Shown here: positions 36,694 to 45,732 of the stretch, piece after piece
Position numbering within the stretch: the stretch's first letter is position 1
Layout: every line of letters begins with the position of its first letter
From: Terriglobus roseus DSM 18391
Lineage (GTDB): Bacteria > Acidobacteriota > Terriglobia > Terriglobales > Acidobacteriaceae
Length of the DNA: 64,000 nucleotides
Direction of reading: 5' to 3'
Assembly: GCF_000265425.1 (NCBI RefSeq)
Contig: NC_018014.1
Location: 4,216,001 to 4,280,000 of the forward strand
Translations under genes and position numbers: made by a program
Notes under the pieces: model-generated
What the model was told of the DNA's origin: nothing
Database searches by the model: none
Seen by the model: only the letters and a program-made list of their open reading frames with translations

Positions 36694-36699
36694 TAGAAT
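36694..36699 (+). promoter_or_regulatory. -10 box giving a leaderless cysteine desulfurase message
   Basis: TAGAAT ends 6 nt before the ATG at 36706 and 2 nt before an out-of-frame ATG at 36702. No Shine-Dalgarno sequence is present. Confidence 0.5.
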
Positions 36700-36705
36700 C
36701 AATGC

Positions 36706-37839
36706 ATGCGCCGTATCTACATGGACGCCAACGCGACCACCCCCGTACTGCCTGAGGTCGTTGCGGCGATGCAGCCCTTCTGGGCGGATCGCTTTGGCAA
36801 CGCCAGCGCGGTTCACGGTCATGGCCGCGGCGCGCGCGGTGCCATCGACGCGGCGCGTGAGCAGGTCGCCGCACTCATCGGCGGCAAGGCCAGCGAGATC
36901 ACCTTTACCAGCGGCGGCACGGAGAGCGACAACCTCGCACTCTTCGGCCAGTTGCAGCCCGACGACCACCTCATCATCAGCGCCATCGAGCATGACGCCG
37001 TCCTGCATGCCGCTGATGCCCTGGAAACCACGGGCATCCGGGTTTCGCGCATCGCGTGCGATGCCAACGGCGTCGTCGATCCCGCCGCGATCTCCGCCGC
37101 ACTCCGTGAGAACACAAAGCTCGTGAGCGTAATGCTCGCGAACAATGAGACCGGCGCGATCCAACCACTGCGCGAGATCGCAGAGATCACCCACGCAGCA
37201 GGAGCCCTGCTCCACACCGACGCCGTTCAGGCAGGCGGCAAACTTTCCGTCGACGTCCAAGCCCTGCGCTGCGACCTCCTCAGCCTCTCCGCGCACAAGA
37301 TGCATGGGCCCCAGGGCGTCGGCGCCCTCTGGATGCGCAGCGGCTTGAAGCTCCGCCCCATGATGCACGGCGGCAGCCACGAGCGGCAGCGCCGCGCAGG
37401 CACCGAGAATGTGCCCGGGATCGTCGGCTTCGGGGCCGCCGCCGCCATCACCCGCTCATGGCTCGCAGAGAACGGAGCGCACCGCCTCGCCGAACTCCGT
37501 GACCGGCTGGAAAGCTCCCTGCTCGAACGCATCGAGAACGTCGCCGTCAACAGCGGCAACGTGGACCGCCTGCCCAACACCGCATCGCTTCGCTTCGCCG
37601 GCGTGAACGCCGAAGAACTCGTGATCGCGCTCGACCTGCAGGGACTCGCGATCAGCGGCGGTTCCGCCTGCCAGAGTGGTGCCATCGAGCCATCGCACGT
37701 CCTGCGCGCCATGGGCATGAACGAACACGACGCCCGCAGCAGCGTCCGCTTCTCTCTCTCGCGTCTGACGACCGAAGACGAGGTCGACGCAGCAGTCGCC
37801 ACCGTCTCGGCAGCCGTGACGCGCCTGCGCTCCCTCTAG
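36706..37839 (+). CDS. Cysteine desulfurase (NifS/IscS-like)
   Basis: A 377-residue PLP enzyme that takes sulfur from cysteine. MRRIYMDANATTPVLPEV opens the protein; the PLP-binding Lys is in LSAHKMHGPQG and the reactive Cys in GSACQSGAIEPSHVL. It lies 43 nt upstream of mnmA, which strongly suggests that it supplies sulfur for tRNA 2-thiouridine. It belongs to the group with a long catalytic loop (IscS/NifS, group I). Confidence 0.93.
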   Translation: MRRIYMDANATTPVLPEVVAAMQPFWADRFGNASAVHGHGRGARGAIDAAREQVAALIGGKASEITFTSGGTESDNLALFGQLQPDDHLIISAIEHDAVLHAADALETTGIRVSRIACDANGVVDPAAISAALRENTKLVSVMLANNETGAIQPLREIAEITHAAGALLHTDAVQAGGKLSVDVQALRCDLLSLSAHKMHGPQGVGALWMRSGLKLRPMMHGGSHERQRRAGTENVPGIVGFGAAAAITRSWLAENGAHRLAELRDRLESSLLERIENVAVNSGNVDRLPNTASLRFAGVNAEELVIALDLQGLAISGGSACQSGAIEPSHVLRAMGMNEHDARSSVRFSLSRLTTEDEVDAAVATVSAAVTRLRSL

Positions 37840-37882
37840 CCCCAGCACCCGGATCCGCGAAACCTGCGAAAATAAAGGTGGG

Positions 37883-39064
37883 ATGATCGCCGCCATCGAC
37901 AATCCGACGAACCCCGCAGACGCCACCACACCGGTAGCGCCCGACGCGGCAAGCACCATCGCCGTCGCGATGAGCGGAGGGGTCGACTCCTCAGCCGTCG
38001 CCGCGCTGTTGCAGATGCAGGGTCACACCCTCGTCGGCCTGACGCTGCAACTGTGGGATCAGCGACGCCTCGCCGGCAAGGACGGCATCCCCGAGCAGGT
38101 CACCGGACGATGCTGCTCACTCGACGATGTCTACGACGCACGCCGCGTCGCCGAGCAGCTCGGGATCCCCTACTACGTCGTCAACCAGCAGCGCCGCTTC
38201 GAGCAGGACGTCGTGCAGCCCTTTGTCAGCGAGTACCTCGCCGGCCGCACCCCCATCCCCTGCACGCTCTGCAACAACCACCTCAAGTTCGACGAGCTGC
38301 TCAAGACCGCACGCGGCATCGGTGCCGAGCGCGTCGCAACCGGCCACTATGCGCGCGTGCAGTACGACGAGGTACGCGGTCGCTGGCTGCTCCTCCGCCC
38401 CGCCGACCGCTCCAAGGACCAGACCTACTTCCTCTTCGGCCTCACACAGGAGCAGCTAAGCCGCACGTTGTTTCCCTTAGGCGAGATGGTGAAGCCCGCT
38501 GTCCGTGCCATGGCGGAAGAGCACAATCTCCGCGTCGCCCACAAGCCCGACTCGCAGGAGATCTGCTTCATCCCCGGCGGCGACTACAAGGCATTTCTCT
38601 CCGCTTACCTGCACGAGCAGGGGCGCACCATGCCTGAGACCAAGGGCGAGATGGTCACCGCCACCGGTGAAGTCGTCGGCGCACACGAGGGCATTCACAG
38701 CTTCACCGTCGGTCAACACAAGGGTGTGCAGCATCAGCTCCACAAGCACCACGCAGAACCGTTCTACGTCCTCGGCATCGAACCCGCGACCAATCGTGTC
38801 GTCGTCGGCCAGGAGCCGGAGCTGCACACACGCCACGGCGTCGCAGACCGCGTCAACTGGATCAGCATCGACGCTCTGCGCGGCCCCATGCGTGTGCAGG
38901 CAAAGATCCGTCACCGCCACCAGCCGGCCGAAGCGACCATCGAACCGCTCGACGGCGGCCGAGTCGCAATTCTCTTCGACGAACCACAGCGCGCCATCAC
39001 CCCCGGCCAGGCCGCCATGTTCTTCGAAGGCGATGTCGTAGTCGGCGGCGGCTGGCTGGTATAA
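37883..39064 (+). CDS. mnmA: tRNA 2-thiouridine(34) synthase MnmA
   Basis: Adds sulfur to U34 of Lys, Glu and Gln tRNAs. The 393-residue protein has the PP-loop AMSGGVDSSAVAALL, the nucleophile Cys in TPIPCTLCN and a second in DSQEICFIPGGDYKAF, and C-terminal beta domains. An N-terminal stretch of about 25 Ala/Pro-rich residues precedes the PP-loop. AAAGGTGGG lies before the ATG. It is co-oriented with the cysteine desulfurase. Confidence 0.96.
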   Translation: MIAAIDNPTNPADATTPVAPDAASTIAVAMSGGVDSSAVAALLQMQGHTLVGLTLQLWDQRRLAGKDGIPEQVTGRCCSLDDVYDARRVAEQLGIPYYVVNQQRRFEQDVVQPFVSEYLAGRTPIPCTLCNNHLKFDELLKTARGIGAERVATGHYARVQYDEVRGRWLLLRPADRSKDQTYFLFGLTQEQLSRTLFPLGEMVKPAVRAMAEEHNLRVAHKPDSQEICFIPGGDYKAFLSAYLHEQGRTMPETKGEMVTATGEVVGAHEGIHSFTVGQHKGVQHQLHKHHAEPFYVLGIEPATNRVVVGQEPELHTRHGVADRVNWISIDALRGPMRVQAKIRHRHQPAEATIEPLDGGRVAILFDEPQRAITPGQAAMFFEGDVVVGGGWLV

Positions 39065-39090
39065 GAGCAGCAAGTAGCCCCAAAACAGAA

Positions 39091-39114
39091 ACGGGATGCC
39101 CGAAGGCACCCCGT
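39091..39114. terminator. Hairpin terminator after mnmA
   Basis: ACGGGATGCC and GGCACCCCGT pair (one A-C mismatch) around CGAA, between convergent genes. Confidence 0.6.
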
Positions 39115-39138
39115 TCGCTGACTTTACTGACTCGCAGA

Positions 39139-39738
39139 CTACGCGTGATAGTCGTCTTCCTGTCCGGTGTAGATGCTCTCGCCTTCGAAAGCAACAGGCT
39201 TCGGTACAACTGGCTTTGGCTTCGGCGTGAAGTTCGCGATCAGAGCTTCGATGCCGCCCTTGGCGCCGCTGACCAGGCCAGCCATCTGCCGGACCGGAAC
39301 CATGATGGCGTGCGCCACGGTATGCGTGACTTCGGTCGTCTTGTCGAGCACATCGGTCACCATGCCATCCACGCGATCGCTTTGACGACGTGCCTTATCG
39401 GCGGTGTCGGTGACCAGTGCGTCTACCTCGGCCAGCTTCGCGCGATACACATCGCTCGTCTCGGCGAAGTTCGTGGTGACCCGGCGGATCTTGGGTGCCG
39501 TATCGACCGCAACATCGCGTGCGACCTGCGAGATGTCCGTGACCTTCTCAGAGATCTGGTGAACATTCTCGAGGATCGGATAAACCTTGCCCTTGGCCTC
39601 GGCGACGACGTCCGTCAGTTGCTTCACCAGCTTCGATCCAACCAGGGCAAGCACCAGGACGGCAATGCCCTGCAACAGGAATCCTACGGCGATGATTCCA
39701 ACCAGGATCAGCAGAAAATGCGCTTGAGATTCAGTCAT
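39139..39738 (-). CDS. DUF948-like membrane protein
   Basis: A 199-residue protein with an N-terminal transmembrane helix (about 8-33) and a long amphipathic helical domain with repeated V/I, D and A residues (VADKARRQSDRVDGMV-like). This is the layout of DUF948 general-stress proteins. The C-terminus is Pro/Lys-rich. An AAAGAGAT site precedes the ATG. It is adjacent to a YtxH-like gene in the same orientation, which strengthens a general-stress theme. Confidence 0.78.
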   Translation of the reverse strand: MTESQAHFLLILVGIIAVGFLLQGIAVLVLALVGSKLVKQLTDVVAEAKGKVYPILENVHQISEKVTDISQVARDVAVDTAPKIRRVTTNFAETSDVYRAKLAEVDALVTDTADKARRQSDRVDGMVTDVLDKTTEVTHTVAHAIMVPVRQMAGLVSGAKGGIEALIANFTPKPKPVVPKPVAFEGESIYTGQEDDYHA

Positions 39739-39799
39739 GGCAGATCTCTTTCAGTATTCGCCCATTCCGGGCAGTTCTGTTTAAGGCGTTAGACAAGCG

Positions 39800-39829
39800 G
39801 AAGCCCGCGATCAGAGTATCGCGGGCTTC
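39800..39829. terminator. Hairpin terminator between two stress-type genes
   Basis: GAAGCCCGCGAT and its perfect complement flank a 6-nt loop, downstream of the YtxH-like gene on the minus strand and upstream of DUF948. Confidence 0.7.
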
Positions 39830-39844
39830 TGCATCCAGAAAAAA

Positions 39845-40198
39845 TTAGTAGGTCTGGTTCTCGACCTTTTCCTGGTAGATCTGCTTGCCGGTATCGACAG
39901 CCGACGCAACCTTGTCCTGCTGCTGCGCTACGAAGTCCTTGCCCTTGTCGACATACTGGCTCCACTGCGTACGGCCCTTGTCGTAGTACTCGCGACCCTT
40001 GTCCACGTATTCCGTGACCTGGTCTTTGGTCTGGTCAACGTACTGGTTGGCCTTTTCCTTGGCGTCCATCGCCTGTGCGGCCAGTTCATCGCGGGTTTCA
40101 CGGCCGCTCTTGGGCGCATACAGAACGCCAGCGAGGGCACCAATGCCAAGTCCTGCGAGGAACCATCCCAGACCGCTGATCGAGTTATCGTCTGCCAT
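39845..40198 (-). CDS. YtxH-domain protein
   Basis: A 117-residue protein. GLGWFLAGLGIGALAGVLYAPKSGRE is the YtxH signature: a short hydrophobic segment then YAPKSG. A charged helical tail follows with repeats of YVDKG and YYDKG around residues 55-85. Such proteins appear in general-stress regulons and may be membrane-associated. The ATG at 40198 has TAGGAGAA upstream; the frame upstream is not protein-like. Confidence 0.85.
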   Translation of the reverse strand: MADDNSISGLGWFLAGLGIGALAGVLYAPKSGRETRDELAAQAMDAKEKANQYVDQTKDQVTEYVDKGREYYDKGRTQWSQYVDKGKDFVAQQQDKVASAVDTGKQIYQEKVENQTY

Positions 40199-40504
40199 CT
40201 CGTTTTCTCCTATGAATCGAATGTGAACTACAAAACTGGAGCACGGACGGCCGTGCACTGCCTGTGGAAGCGAGCCGCCGGAGTCTACCCATCGAGAGCA
40301 TAGATCAGGCCGGAAGACTTCGCCGCAACAATCAGGACGGATGCGGACCATCCGATTCTGGTTGCCGCGTGGCGCCGGGGGTGGGAGAGTATCCCTAACG
40401 CAATTCTCGACATCGGTCGGGTGCGCGTCTTATAAGTACGCAATGCGGTCGAGTCCACAGCGCAGGCAGTGAGTCCCGTTGAGACCGATCCATGAGGAGA
40501 TGGC
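40199..40504. other. Divergent spacer with a putative promoter
   Basis: The 306-nt spacer contains a candidate sigma-70 promoter facing right: TCGACA (40407-40412), an 18-nt gap and TATAAG (40431-40436). AGGAG before the ATG at 40505 completes the leader. Nothing else was recognised. Confidence 0.45.
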
Positions 40505-41599
40505 ATGAAGCAGAGAATGGCAGGCAGGAACACCTCGCGAGCGGCAGCACTTGCGCTGGCAGCGGTCATGGTCGCGGGTGCAGTCGGCTGCAAGCAGACA
40601 GCACCGGTCGTGGATGACGCCACACTGACCTCGCAGGTACAACAGCGTATTGCGGGCGACAGCGCCCTGGCCAGCGAGCCGGTTCAGGTTATCTCGCAGG
40701 GTGGTGCCGTGACGTTGACCGGCTCCGTCAGCAACGGTGCCGCGCGCAGCCTGGCAGCCAACGACGCAGCAGCGGTCACCGGCGTCCGGCAGGTCATCAA
40801 CAACATTACGGTCAACCCCGCCACAGCGCCTGTAAGCGCAGCCGCGACCACACCTCTGCCGGTGGCTCCGGTTCAGTCCGTTGCGCCGCCTCGTGAGCGT
40901 GTCCGGGCATCTGCGCCGCCACCGCCGCGTTACACGCAGCCCGCTCCCCCGCCCCAGCAGCAACAGCCGGCGCCGGTAGCTCGCGTGACGCCGCCCCAGC
41001 AGCAGCAGCCTGCGCCGCCGCCGCAACCCATCACACGCGTTATCACCCTTCCTGCCGGCAGCACGCTGCCGGTACGCGTAACGCAGACGCTGGACTCCGC
41101 AACGACGCAGCCCGGTGAGACCTTCACAGGCGCCATAGCGACCGACATCGTCCAGGACGACATGCTGATCATCCCGCGCGGCGCCCCTGTTACCGGTCGC
41201 GTCACAGAAGTCCATGAAGCAGGTCACTTCAGTGGCTCCTCGCTCCTCACGGTCGAACTGACCAGCGTCAACGCACGTGGCGAGCGCATCTCGCTCTCGA
41301 CACAGCCCTACAGCGTCGAAGGCAAGGGCCGCGGCAAGAACACTGCCGTAAAGACCGGTGTCGGTGCGGCTGCAGGTGCTGTGCTCGGCGGCATCTTCGG
41401 CGGCGGTAAGGGCGCAGCCATCGGTGCAGCCGCTGGCGGCGGTACCGGTGCTGGCATCAATGCCGTCACACGCGGCCAGCAGGTGCAGATCCCCAGCGAA
41501 AGCGTTGTTCGCTTCGTCACCACCAACTCGCTCGCCGTGCGCACATCGACACATGCTGGCGGCAACTACGGCTCTCCGTCCCTGCAGGATCGGCAGTAA
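40505..41599 (+). CDS. BON-domain lipoprotein with glycine-zipper tail
   Basis: A 364-residue lipoprotein. A lipobox (AGAVGC) near residue 29 ends the signal peptide, followed by a BON-like domain (LTSQVQQRIAGDSALA to VRQVINNITVNP, about 40-105). A long Pro/Gln-rich linker (about 125-175), a beta-rich region (about 180-265) and a glycine-zipper segment (AAAGAVLGGIFGGGKGAAIG, about 280-315) follow. BON domains bind lipid and occur in envelope-stress proteins such as OsmY. GAGGAG precedes the ATG. Confidence 0.83.
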   Translation: MKQRMAGRNTSRAAALALAAVMVAGAVGCKQTAPVVDDATLTSQVQQRIAGDSALASEPVQVISQGGAVTLTGSVSNGAARSLAANDAAAVTGVRQVINNITVNPATAPVSAAATTPLPVAPVQSVAPPRERVRASAPPPPRYTQPAPPPQQQQPAPVARVTPPQQQQPAPPPQPITRVITLPAGSTLPVRVTQTLDSATTQPGETFTGAIATDIVQDDMLIIPRGAPVTGRVTEVHEAGHFSGSSLLTVELTSVNARGERISLSTQPYSVEGKGRGKNTAVKTGVGAAAGAVLGGIFGGGKGAAIGAAAGGGTGAGINAVTRGQQVQIPSESVVRFVTTNSLAVRTSTHAGGNYGSPSLQDRQ

Positions 41600-41807
41600 G
41601 TTCGGGGCAAATCGACATGGGCCGGCGCACACCAGCGTCGGCCCATTTTGCTGTCTGCCGCTTGCCGCCACACTGTGCAATGCGACACGACAACGCTTTC
41701 CACGCGGTGCTAACATTTCTCACTGAACCGCCCTTTCGGGCCCTACCCGTTGCGAGCAGTCCGCTAACCCCGCAGACCGCAGACGTGACAATGAGATTGA
41801 ATCCCGC

Positions 41808-43508
41808 ATGAAGAAACAACCACTGGGCAGCGTCGGACTTTTCAGCTTTGTGCTGCACGCACACTTGCCCTATGTTCTGCATCATGGCACCTGGCCGCAT
41901 GGTCTGGAGTGGCTGCTCGAAGCCGCCGCCGAGACCTACCTGCCGTTGCTGCGCGTTGCGCGCCGGCTGGAAGCTGAAGGCGTTCCCCTGTGCCTGAACG
42001 TCAGCGTATCTCCAGTCCTTCTGGAGCAGCTGGCCCACACCGACTTCCGCGCAGAGCTGCCGAACTATCTCGAACGCAAGATCGCATCGGCGCGTGAAGA
42101 CGCGGCGTTCTTCCAGCAGGCTGGCGAACAGCATCTCCTCTACCTGGCACATCACTGGGAACGCACCTTCCAGCAGGCGCTTGACGATCTGCAGGCTCTG
42201 GATGGGGACATCATCACCGGCTTCCGGCAGGCTGAAGCCACAGGCGCCGTGCATCTTCTGACATCCGCTGCCACGCACGGCTACGCGCCGCTGCTGGGTA
42301 CGGACGAGAGTGTCCGCGGCCAGTTTCAGACGGCTGTGCAGGCGCACCAGCGGCACTTGGGCCGGGCACCCCAGGGTGTCTGGCTGCCAGAATGCGGTTA
42401 CCGTCCTGCCGGTCCCTGGCGCTTTCCTGTCGCACCGCAGGGCACTGCGAAGACGGAGCCGACCACCGACCGTATTGGCGTCGAAACTGCACTGGCCGAG
42501 GCCGGCCTGCGCTTCACCTTTGTCGACAGCCATCTGGTCGAAGGTGCTGAGAAACTGCAGCCCACCGAGCGCACGAACAAGCCCGTCGCTGTCGCGCAGC
42601 AGACTGACGCGAAATCTTTGTACCACCCCTACCAGATTGCGGAGAGCGAAGTCGCCGTCTTTGCGCGAGATCCACGCACCGCAACGCAGGTGTGGAGCGC
42701 GCAGTACGGCTACCCCGGCGACTTCCAGTACCTGGACTTCCATAAGAAGCGCTGGCCCGGAGGTCATCGCTACTGGCGCGTGACCGGCTCCGGCCTGGGT
42801 ATGGAGGCAAAGGAGCATTACCATCCCGAAGCTGCCATGGAACGCAGCCGCGCGCACGCCGAGCACTTCGTGAATCTGGTCGCAGACACATTGCGCTCGC
42901 AGCCCGCACGGGACGGCGCACCGCCCTTGCTCTGCGCTCCCTTTGATCTGGAACTCTTCGGCCACTGGTGGCATGAGGGCATCCTTTTCCTCGAGAACGT
43001 GGCACGCGTGCTCGCAACCGGAACCCACGGCGTGCAACCCATAACCTGCGCGGACTACCTGAAGGAGTTCGGTACCGAGGGAAGCATCCGCATGCCCGAA
43101 GGCTCGTGGGGCGCCAACGGCGACAACAGTGTCTGGCTCAACGGCGACACGACCTCTCTGCTGGCGCGCATGTACGCCGCAGAGCTTGCCGTACGCGATG
43201 CTTCGAAGCAGGTCGCATGGACCGACGGCGGCACCGGCGAACGGATCGCCGTGCAGATGTGCCGCGAACTGCTGCTGATGGAGTCCAGCGACTGGCCGAC
43301 ACTTATCACCACGGGTGCCGCGCGCGACTATGCCGAGAAGCGTTTCGCCGAACATGACGCCGCCTTCGCTGCAACACTTGCGGCATGGCAGTCCTTTGTC
43401 GCCGGCGGATCGCTCTCGAACGAAGACGAAGCCCGGCTCGCCGAGGCGGAGACGGTCGACGGCATCTTTGCCGACCTGAAGACATCTGCCTGGCAAACGC
43501 GCGCGTAA
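41808..43508 (+). CDS. Family 57 glycoside hydrolase, 1,4-alpha-glucan branching enzyme-like
   Basis: A 566-residue protein with a (beta/alpha)7 catalytic domain and a C-terminal DUF1957-type helical domain. Motifs are FSFVLHAHLPYV near the N-terminus, GVWLPECGYRPAG (catalytic Glu near residue 195) and APFDLELFGHWWHEG (catalytic Asp near 380). This arrangement matches GH57 branching enzymes involved in glycogen synthesis rather than GH57 amylases. No other glycogen genes lie nearby. Confidence 0.9.
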   Translation: MKKQPLGSVGLFSFVLHAHLPYVLHHGTWPHGLEWLLEAAAETYLPLLRVARRLEAEGVPLCLNVSVSPVLLEQLAHTDFRAELPNYLERKIASAREDAAFFQQAGEQHLLYLAHHWERTFQQALDDLQALDGDIITGFRQAEATGAVHLLTSAATHGYAPLLGTDESVRGQFQTAVQAHQRHLGRAPQGVWLPECGYRPAGPWRFPVAPQGTAKTEPTTDRIGVETALAEAGLRFTFVDSHLVEGAEKLQPTERTNKPVAVAQQTDAKSLYHPYQIAESEVAVFARDPRTATQVWSAQYGYPGDFQYLDFHKKRWPGGHRYWRVTGSGLGMEAKEHYHPEAAMERSRAHAEHFVNLVADTLRSQPARDGAPPLLCAPFDLELFGHWWHEGILFLENVARVLATGTHGVQPITCADYLKEFGTEGSIRMPEGSWGANGDNSVWLNGDTTSLLARMYAAELAVRDASKQVAWTDGGTGERIAVQMCRELLLMESSDWPTLITTGAARDYAEKRFAEHDAAFAATLAAWQSFVAGGSLSNEDEARLAEAETVDGIFADLKTSAWQTRA

Positions 43509-43597
43509 CCAGTTGCTTCGGCCATTCCTGCACGCCAGGAATGCGCCGGGGCGCTAAACTTCGGCACGTTCCGGCTGCCTCGGTCTGCGACACTCGG

Positions 43598-43603
43598 TAA
43601 ACT
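43598..43603 (+). promoter_or_regulatory. -10 box giving a leaderless message for the unknown membrane protein
   Basis: TAAACT ends 6 nt before the GTG start at 43610. No Shine-Dalgarno sequence is present. Confidence 0.4.
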
Positions 43604-43609
43604 TGAAGT

Positions 43610-44449
43610 GTGGCCACCGCGCTCATCTCCGCGCAGCAGACAAGCGGGAAGACACGCTCTCCTCTTGCGCTGTGGCATCTGCTCAGCCTGGACGCACCGA
43701 CCATTGCAGCCGTCTGGACGGTCTACGTCTCGCGCAGCTTCGGCGTCATGCTGCCATGGAGCGCGCCCGCCGCGCTCGCTGTTGCCGTATGGATGCTCTA
43801 TGCAGCGGACCGCTTGGCAGACGCGGCTCGCGGGAAAGACCTGCGGGAACGCCACCGCTTCCACGCAAGACATCGTCACGCTTTCGTTGGTGGCATCCTG
43901 GGTGCCGTTCCGATTCTTCTGTTCCTGCTAACGCAGATGCCACATACCCTTCGCCTTGCCTGGATGCTGCAGGCGCTGCCACTGGCGATCTACGTCGTAG
44001 CCGTGCATGCGTTGCGCCTGCCGCGAGTCCCCAAGGAGCATATGGTCGGCATCTTCTTCGCCTTCACATGCTTCATGCCTGCGTTGCTCGTCCAGCGTTC
44101 TCTACCAACGCTCATCGCAATGGCCGTCTTCGGCGCGCTCTGCTGGTTGAATTGCGCCGCGCTCGCCCGCTGGGAGCGCACATCAAGCGCAACACTCGAC
44201 GCCGGCACCGCATGGGCTGCGGGACATCTCCGCTTCGCTTGCTTCGGGCTGGCAAGTGTCGCCACCGCCATGGTGCACACCTCCCACGCCCGCATCATCG
44301 CGCTCCCGATCGTGCTCAGCTGTTTCGCACTGGCGACGCTCGATGAGAAGCAGAGGAGTATGAAAGCCGTACACCTCCGTGCGCTCGCCGATGTGGCCTT
44401 GCTCACTCCCCTGCTGACTTGGCACCTGCTCCATTTCCTGGACCGATGA
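43610..44449 (+). CDS. Uncharacterised polytopic membrane protein (UbiA-like topology)
   Basis: A 279-residue protein with about seven to eight hydrophobic segments. After the second helix comes YAADRLADAARGKDLRERHR, with an Asp pair in a DxxxD arrangement and a His/Arg-rich loop, loosely reminiscent of the prenyl-diphosphate site of UbiA-type transferases. A later ALADVALLTPL is less like the second motif. The start is a GTG at 43610. Its stop overlaps the next ATG (ATGA), coupling it to a methyltransferase. UbiA membership is a guess. Confidence 0.6.
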   Translation: MATALISAQQTSGKTRSPLALWHLLSLDAPTIAAVWTVYVSRSFGVMLPWSAPAALAVAVWMLYAADRLADAARGKDLRERHRFHARHRHAFVGGILGAVPILLFLLTQMPHTLRLAWMLQALPLAIYVVAVHALRLPRVPKEHMVGIFFAFTCFMPALLVQRSLPTLIAMAVFGALCWLNCAALARWERTSSATLDAGTAWAAGHLRFACFGLASVATAMVHTSHARIIALPIVLSCFALATLDEKQRSMKAVHLRALADVALLTPLLTWHLLHFLDR

Positions 44450-45180
44450 GCGGTTTCGACCGCCTCGCCCGGCCCTACCGCTGGTTGGAGTACCTCTCCT
44501 TTGGCCGCGCACTCGAACGTTGCCGCCTCCACTTTCTGCCGCAACTCGCCGACACCCGCCGTGCCCTGCTGCTGGGCGACGGCGACGGCCGCTTCGCCGA
44601 ACGACTCCTGCGCACGATGGTCAAAGCGGGCGCCCCACAGCCTGCCTTGCGCTTACCGGATGGTTCCGTCACTGAGACCGCGGCGTCAGAAGACATGCAA
44701 GTCGTAGCGATCGACGGCAGCGCCGGCATGCTCGCAATTCTGCAATCACGCTGCGCCTTCGCCCGGAACCTCCTCGTGACTTACCTCACCGATCTCACGC
44801 AAGGCCTGCCAGCCATGCTCCAGTACGACCGCTTCGACCTGGTGACAACACACTTTTTCCTCGACTGCCTCTCGACAGCGCAAGTCGACCGCCTCGTAGG
44901 CGACGTGAAGCCGCGCATGACCGCCAATGCGCGTTGGGTCGTCTCCGAGTTTTCCGTGCCACCCCGCGGCGCAATGCGACTCCCCGCGTGGACAATTGTT
45001 CGCGGCCTCTACCTAGGCTTCCGCCTCCTTACAGGACTGCGAACGCAGCGACTTCCTGACTACCGCAGCGTCTTGCAGGCCCACGGATTCGTCCTCGATC
45101 AACAAACTTGCATGCTTGCCGGCTTGCTGACGTCCGAGCTGTGGCGTTTGGACAAAAGTCCAGAACCGTTAGAATCGTAA
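44446..45180 (+). CDS. Class I SAM-dependent methyltransferase
   Basis: A 244-residue Rossmann methyltransferase. Motif I is LLLGDGDGRFAERLL, an acidic residue ending strand 2 appears in VVAIDGSAGML, and FDLVTTHFFLDCL is the motif IV region. MSGFDRLARPYRWLEYLSFG is the hydrophobic start. Overlap of four bases with the upstream membrane protein gene suggests a lipid or quinone-like substrate, but this is inference. sixA follows immediately. Confidence 0.83.
   Translation: MSGFDRLARPYRWLEYLSFGRALERCRLHFLPQLADTRRALLLGDGDGRFAERLLRTMVKAGAPQPALRLPDGSVTETAASEDMQVVAIDGSAGMLAILQSRCAFARNLLVTYLTDLTQGLPAMLQYDRFDLVTTHFFLDCLSTAQVDRLVGDVKPRMTANARWVVSEFSVPPRGAMRLPAWTIVRGLYLGFRLLTGLRTQRLPDYRSVLQAHGFVLDQQTCMLAGLLTSELWRLDKSPEPLES
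45148..45175 (+). promoter_or_regulatory. Putative sixA promoter inside the methyltransferase end
   Basis: TTGGAC, a 16-nt spacer and TAGAAT, which ends 8 nt before the sixA ATG. It would allow separate leaderless expression of sixA. Confidence 0.4.
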
Positions 45181-45183
45181 GTG

Positions 45184-45732
45184 ATGAATCTCTACGTGCT
45201 TCGACATGCATCGGCTGGGCAGCGGCGATCCAATCCCGTGCTGGACGTGAAGCGCCCGCTCGATAAGGCAGGCAAACGCGACTGCCTCCTGCTGGGCAAC
45301 ACGCTCTCGTCGATGAATGTTAGCTTCGACCTCATCGTCAGCAGCCCGCTCAAGCGCAGTCTGCAGACCGCATCGCTCGTCGGCACCGAGACCGGCTACG
45401 AGCAGAAGATCCTGCTCTCCGACGCACTCGCGCCATCCGCGACGTTCGCCCAATTCGAAAAACTGCTGGTGGAGTGCGCCGGGCACGAGTCCCTGCTCGT
45501 CGTCGGACACAGCCCGAACCTCGTGCAGTTCCTCGGCCTGCTGATGCAGCCCGCCCAGCCCACCACTGCAAGCCGCCCGCCGGCAAACGTCCGCCTGCGC
45601 AAAGGGGCCATCGCGCGGCTCAACCTCGAACGCGGCGCAGCCATGCTGCAGTGGATGCTCGACCCGCGCGTCGTCCGGACGCTCTACGCCAACTCGACCA
45701 CAAGGTCGCGCCGGAAGATCTCCCGGAAATAA
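45184..45732 (+). CDS. sixA: Phosphohistidine phosphatase SixA
   Basis: Removes phosphate from phospho-histidine of signalling proteins. The 182-residue histidine-phosphatase-superfamily protein has YVLRHASAGQ (catalytic His), SSPLKRSLQTASLV and the second His in VVGHSPNLVQFL. A GTG one codon upstream could also start translation. Its last 49 bases overlap the end of the convergent ppx gene. Confidence 0.9.
   Translation: MNLYVLRHASAGQRRSNPVLDVKRPLDKAGKRDCLLLGNTLSSMNVSFDLIVSSPLKRSLQTASLVGTETGYEQKILLSDALAPSATFAQFEKLLVECAGHESLLVVGHSPNLVQFLGLLMQPAQPTTASRPPANVRLRKGAIARLNLERGAAMLQWMLDPRVVRTLYANSTTRSRRKISRK

Noticed and set aside
41517..43496. 659-codon minus-strand frame
   Set aside because: Antisense to the GH57 gene, which has clear catalytic motifs; the minus frame has none.
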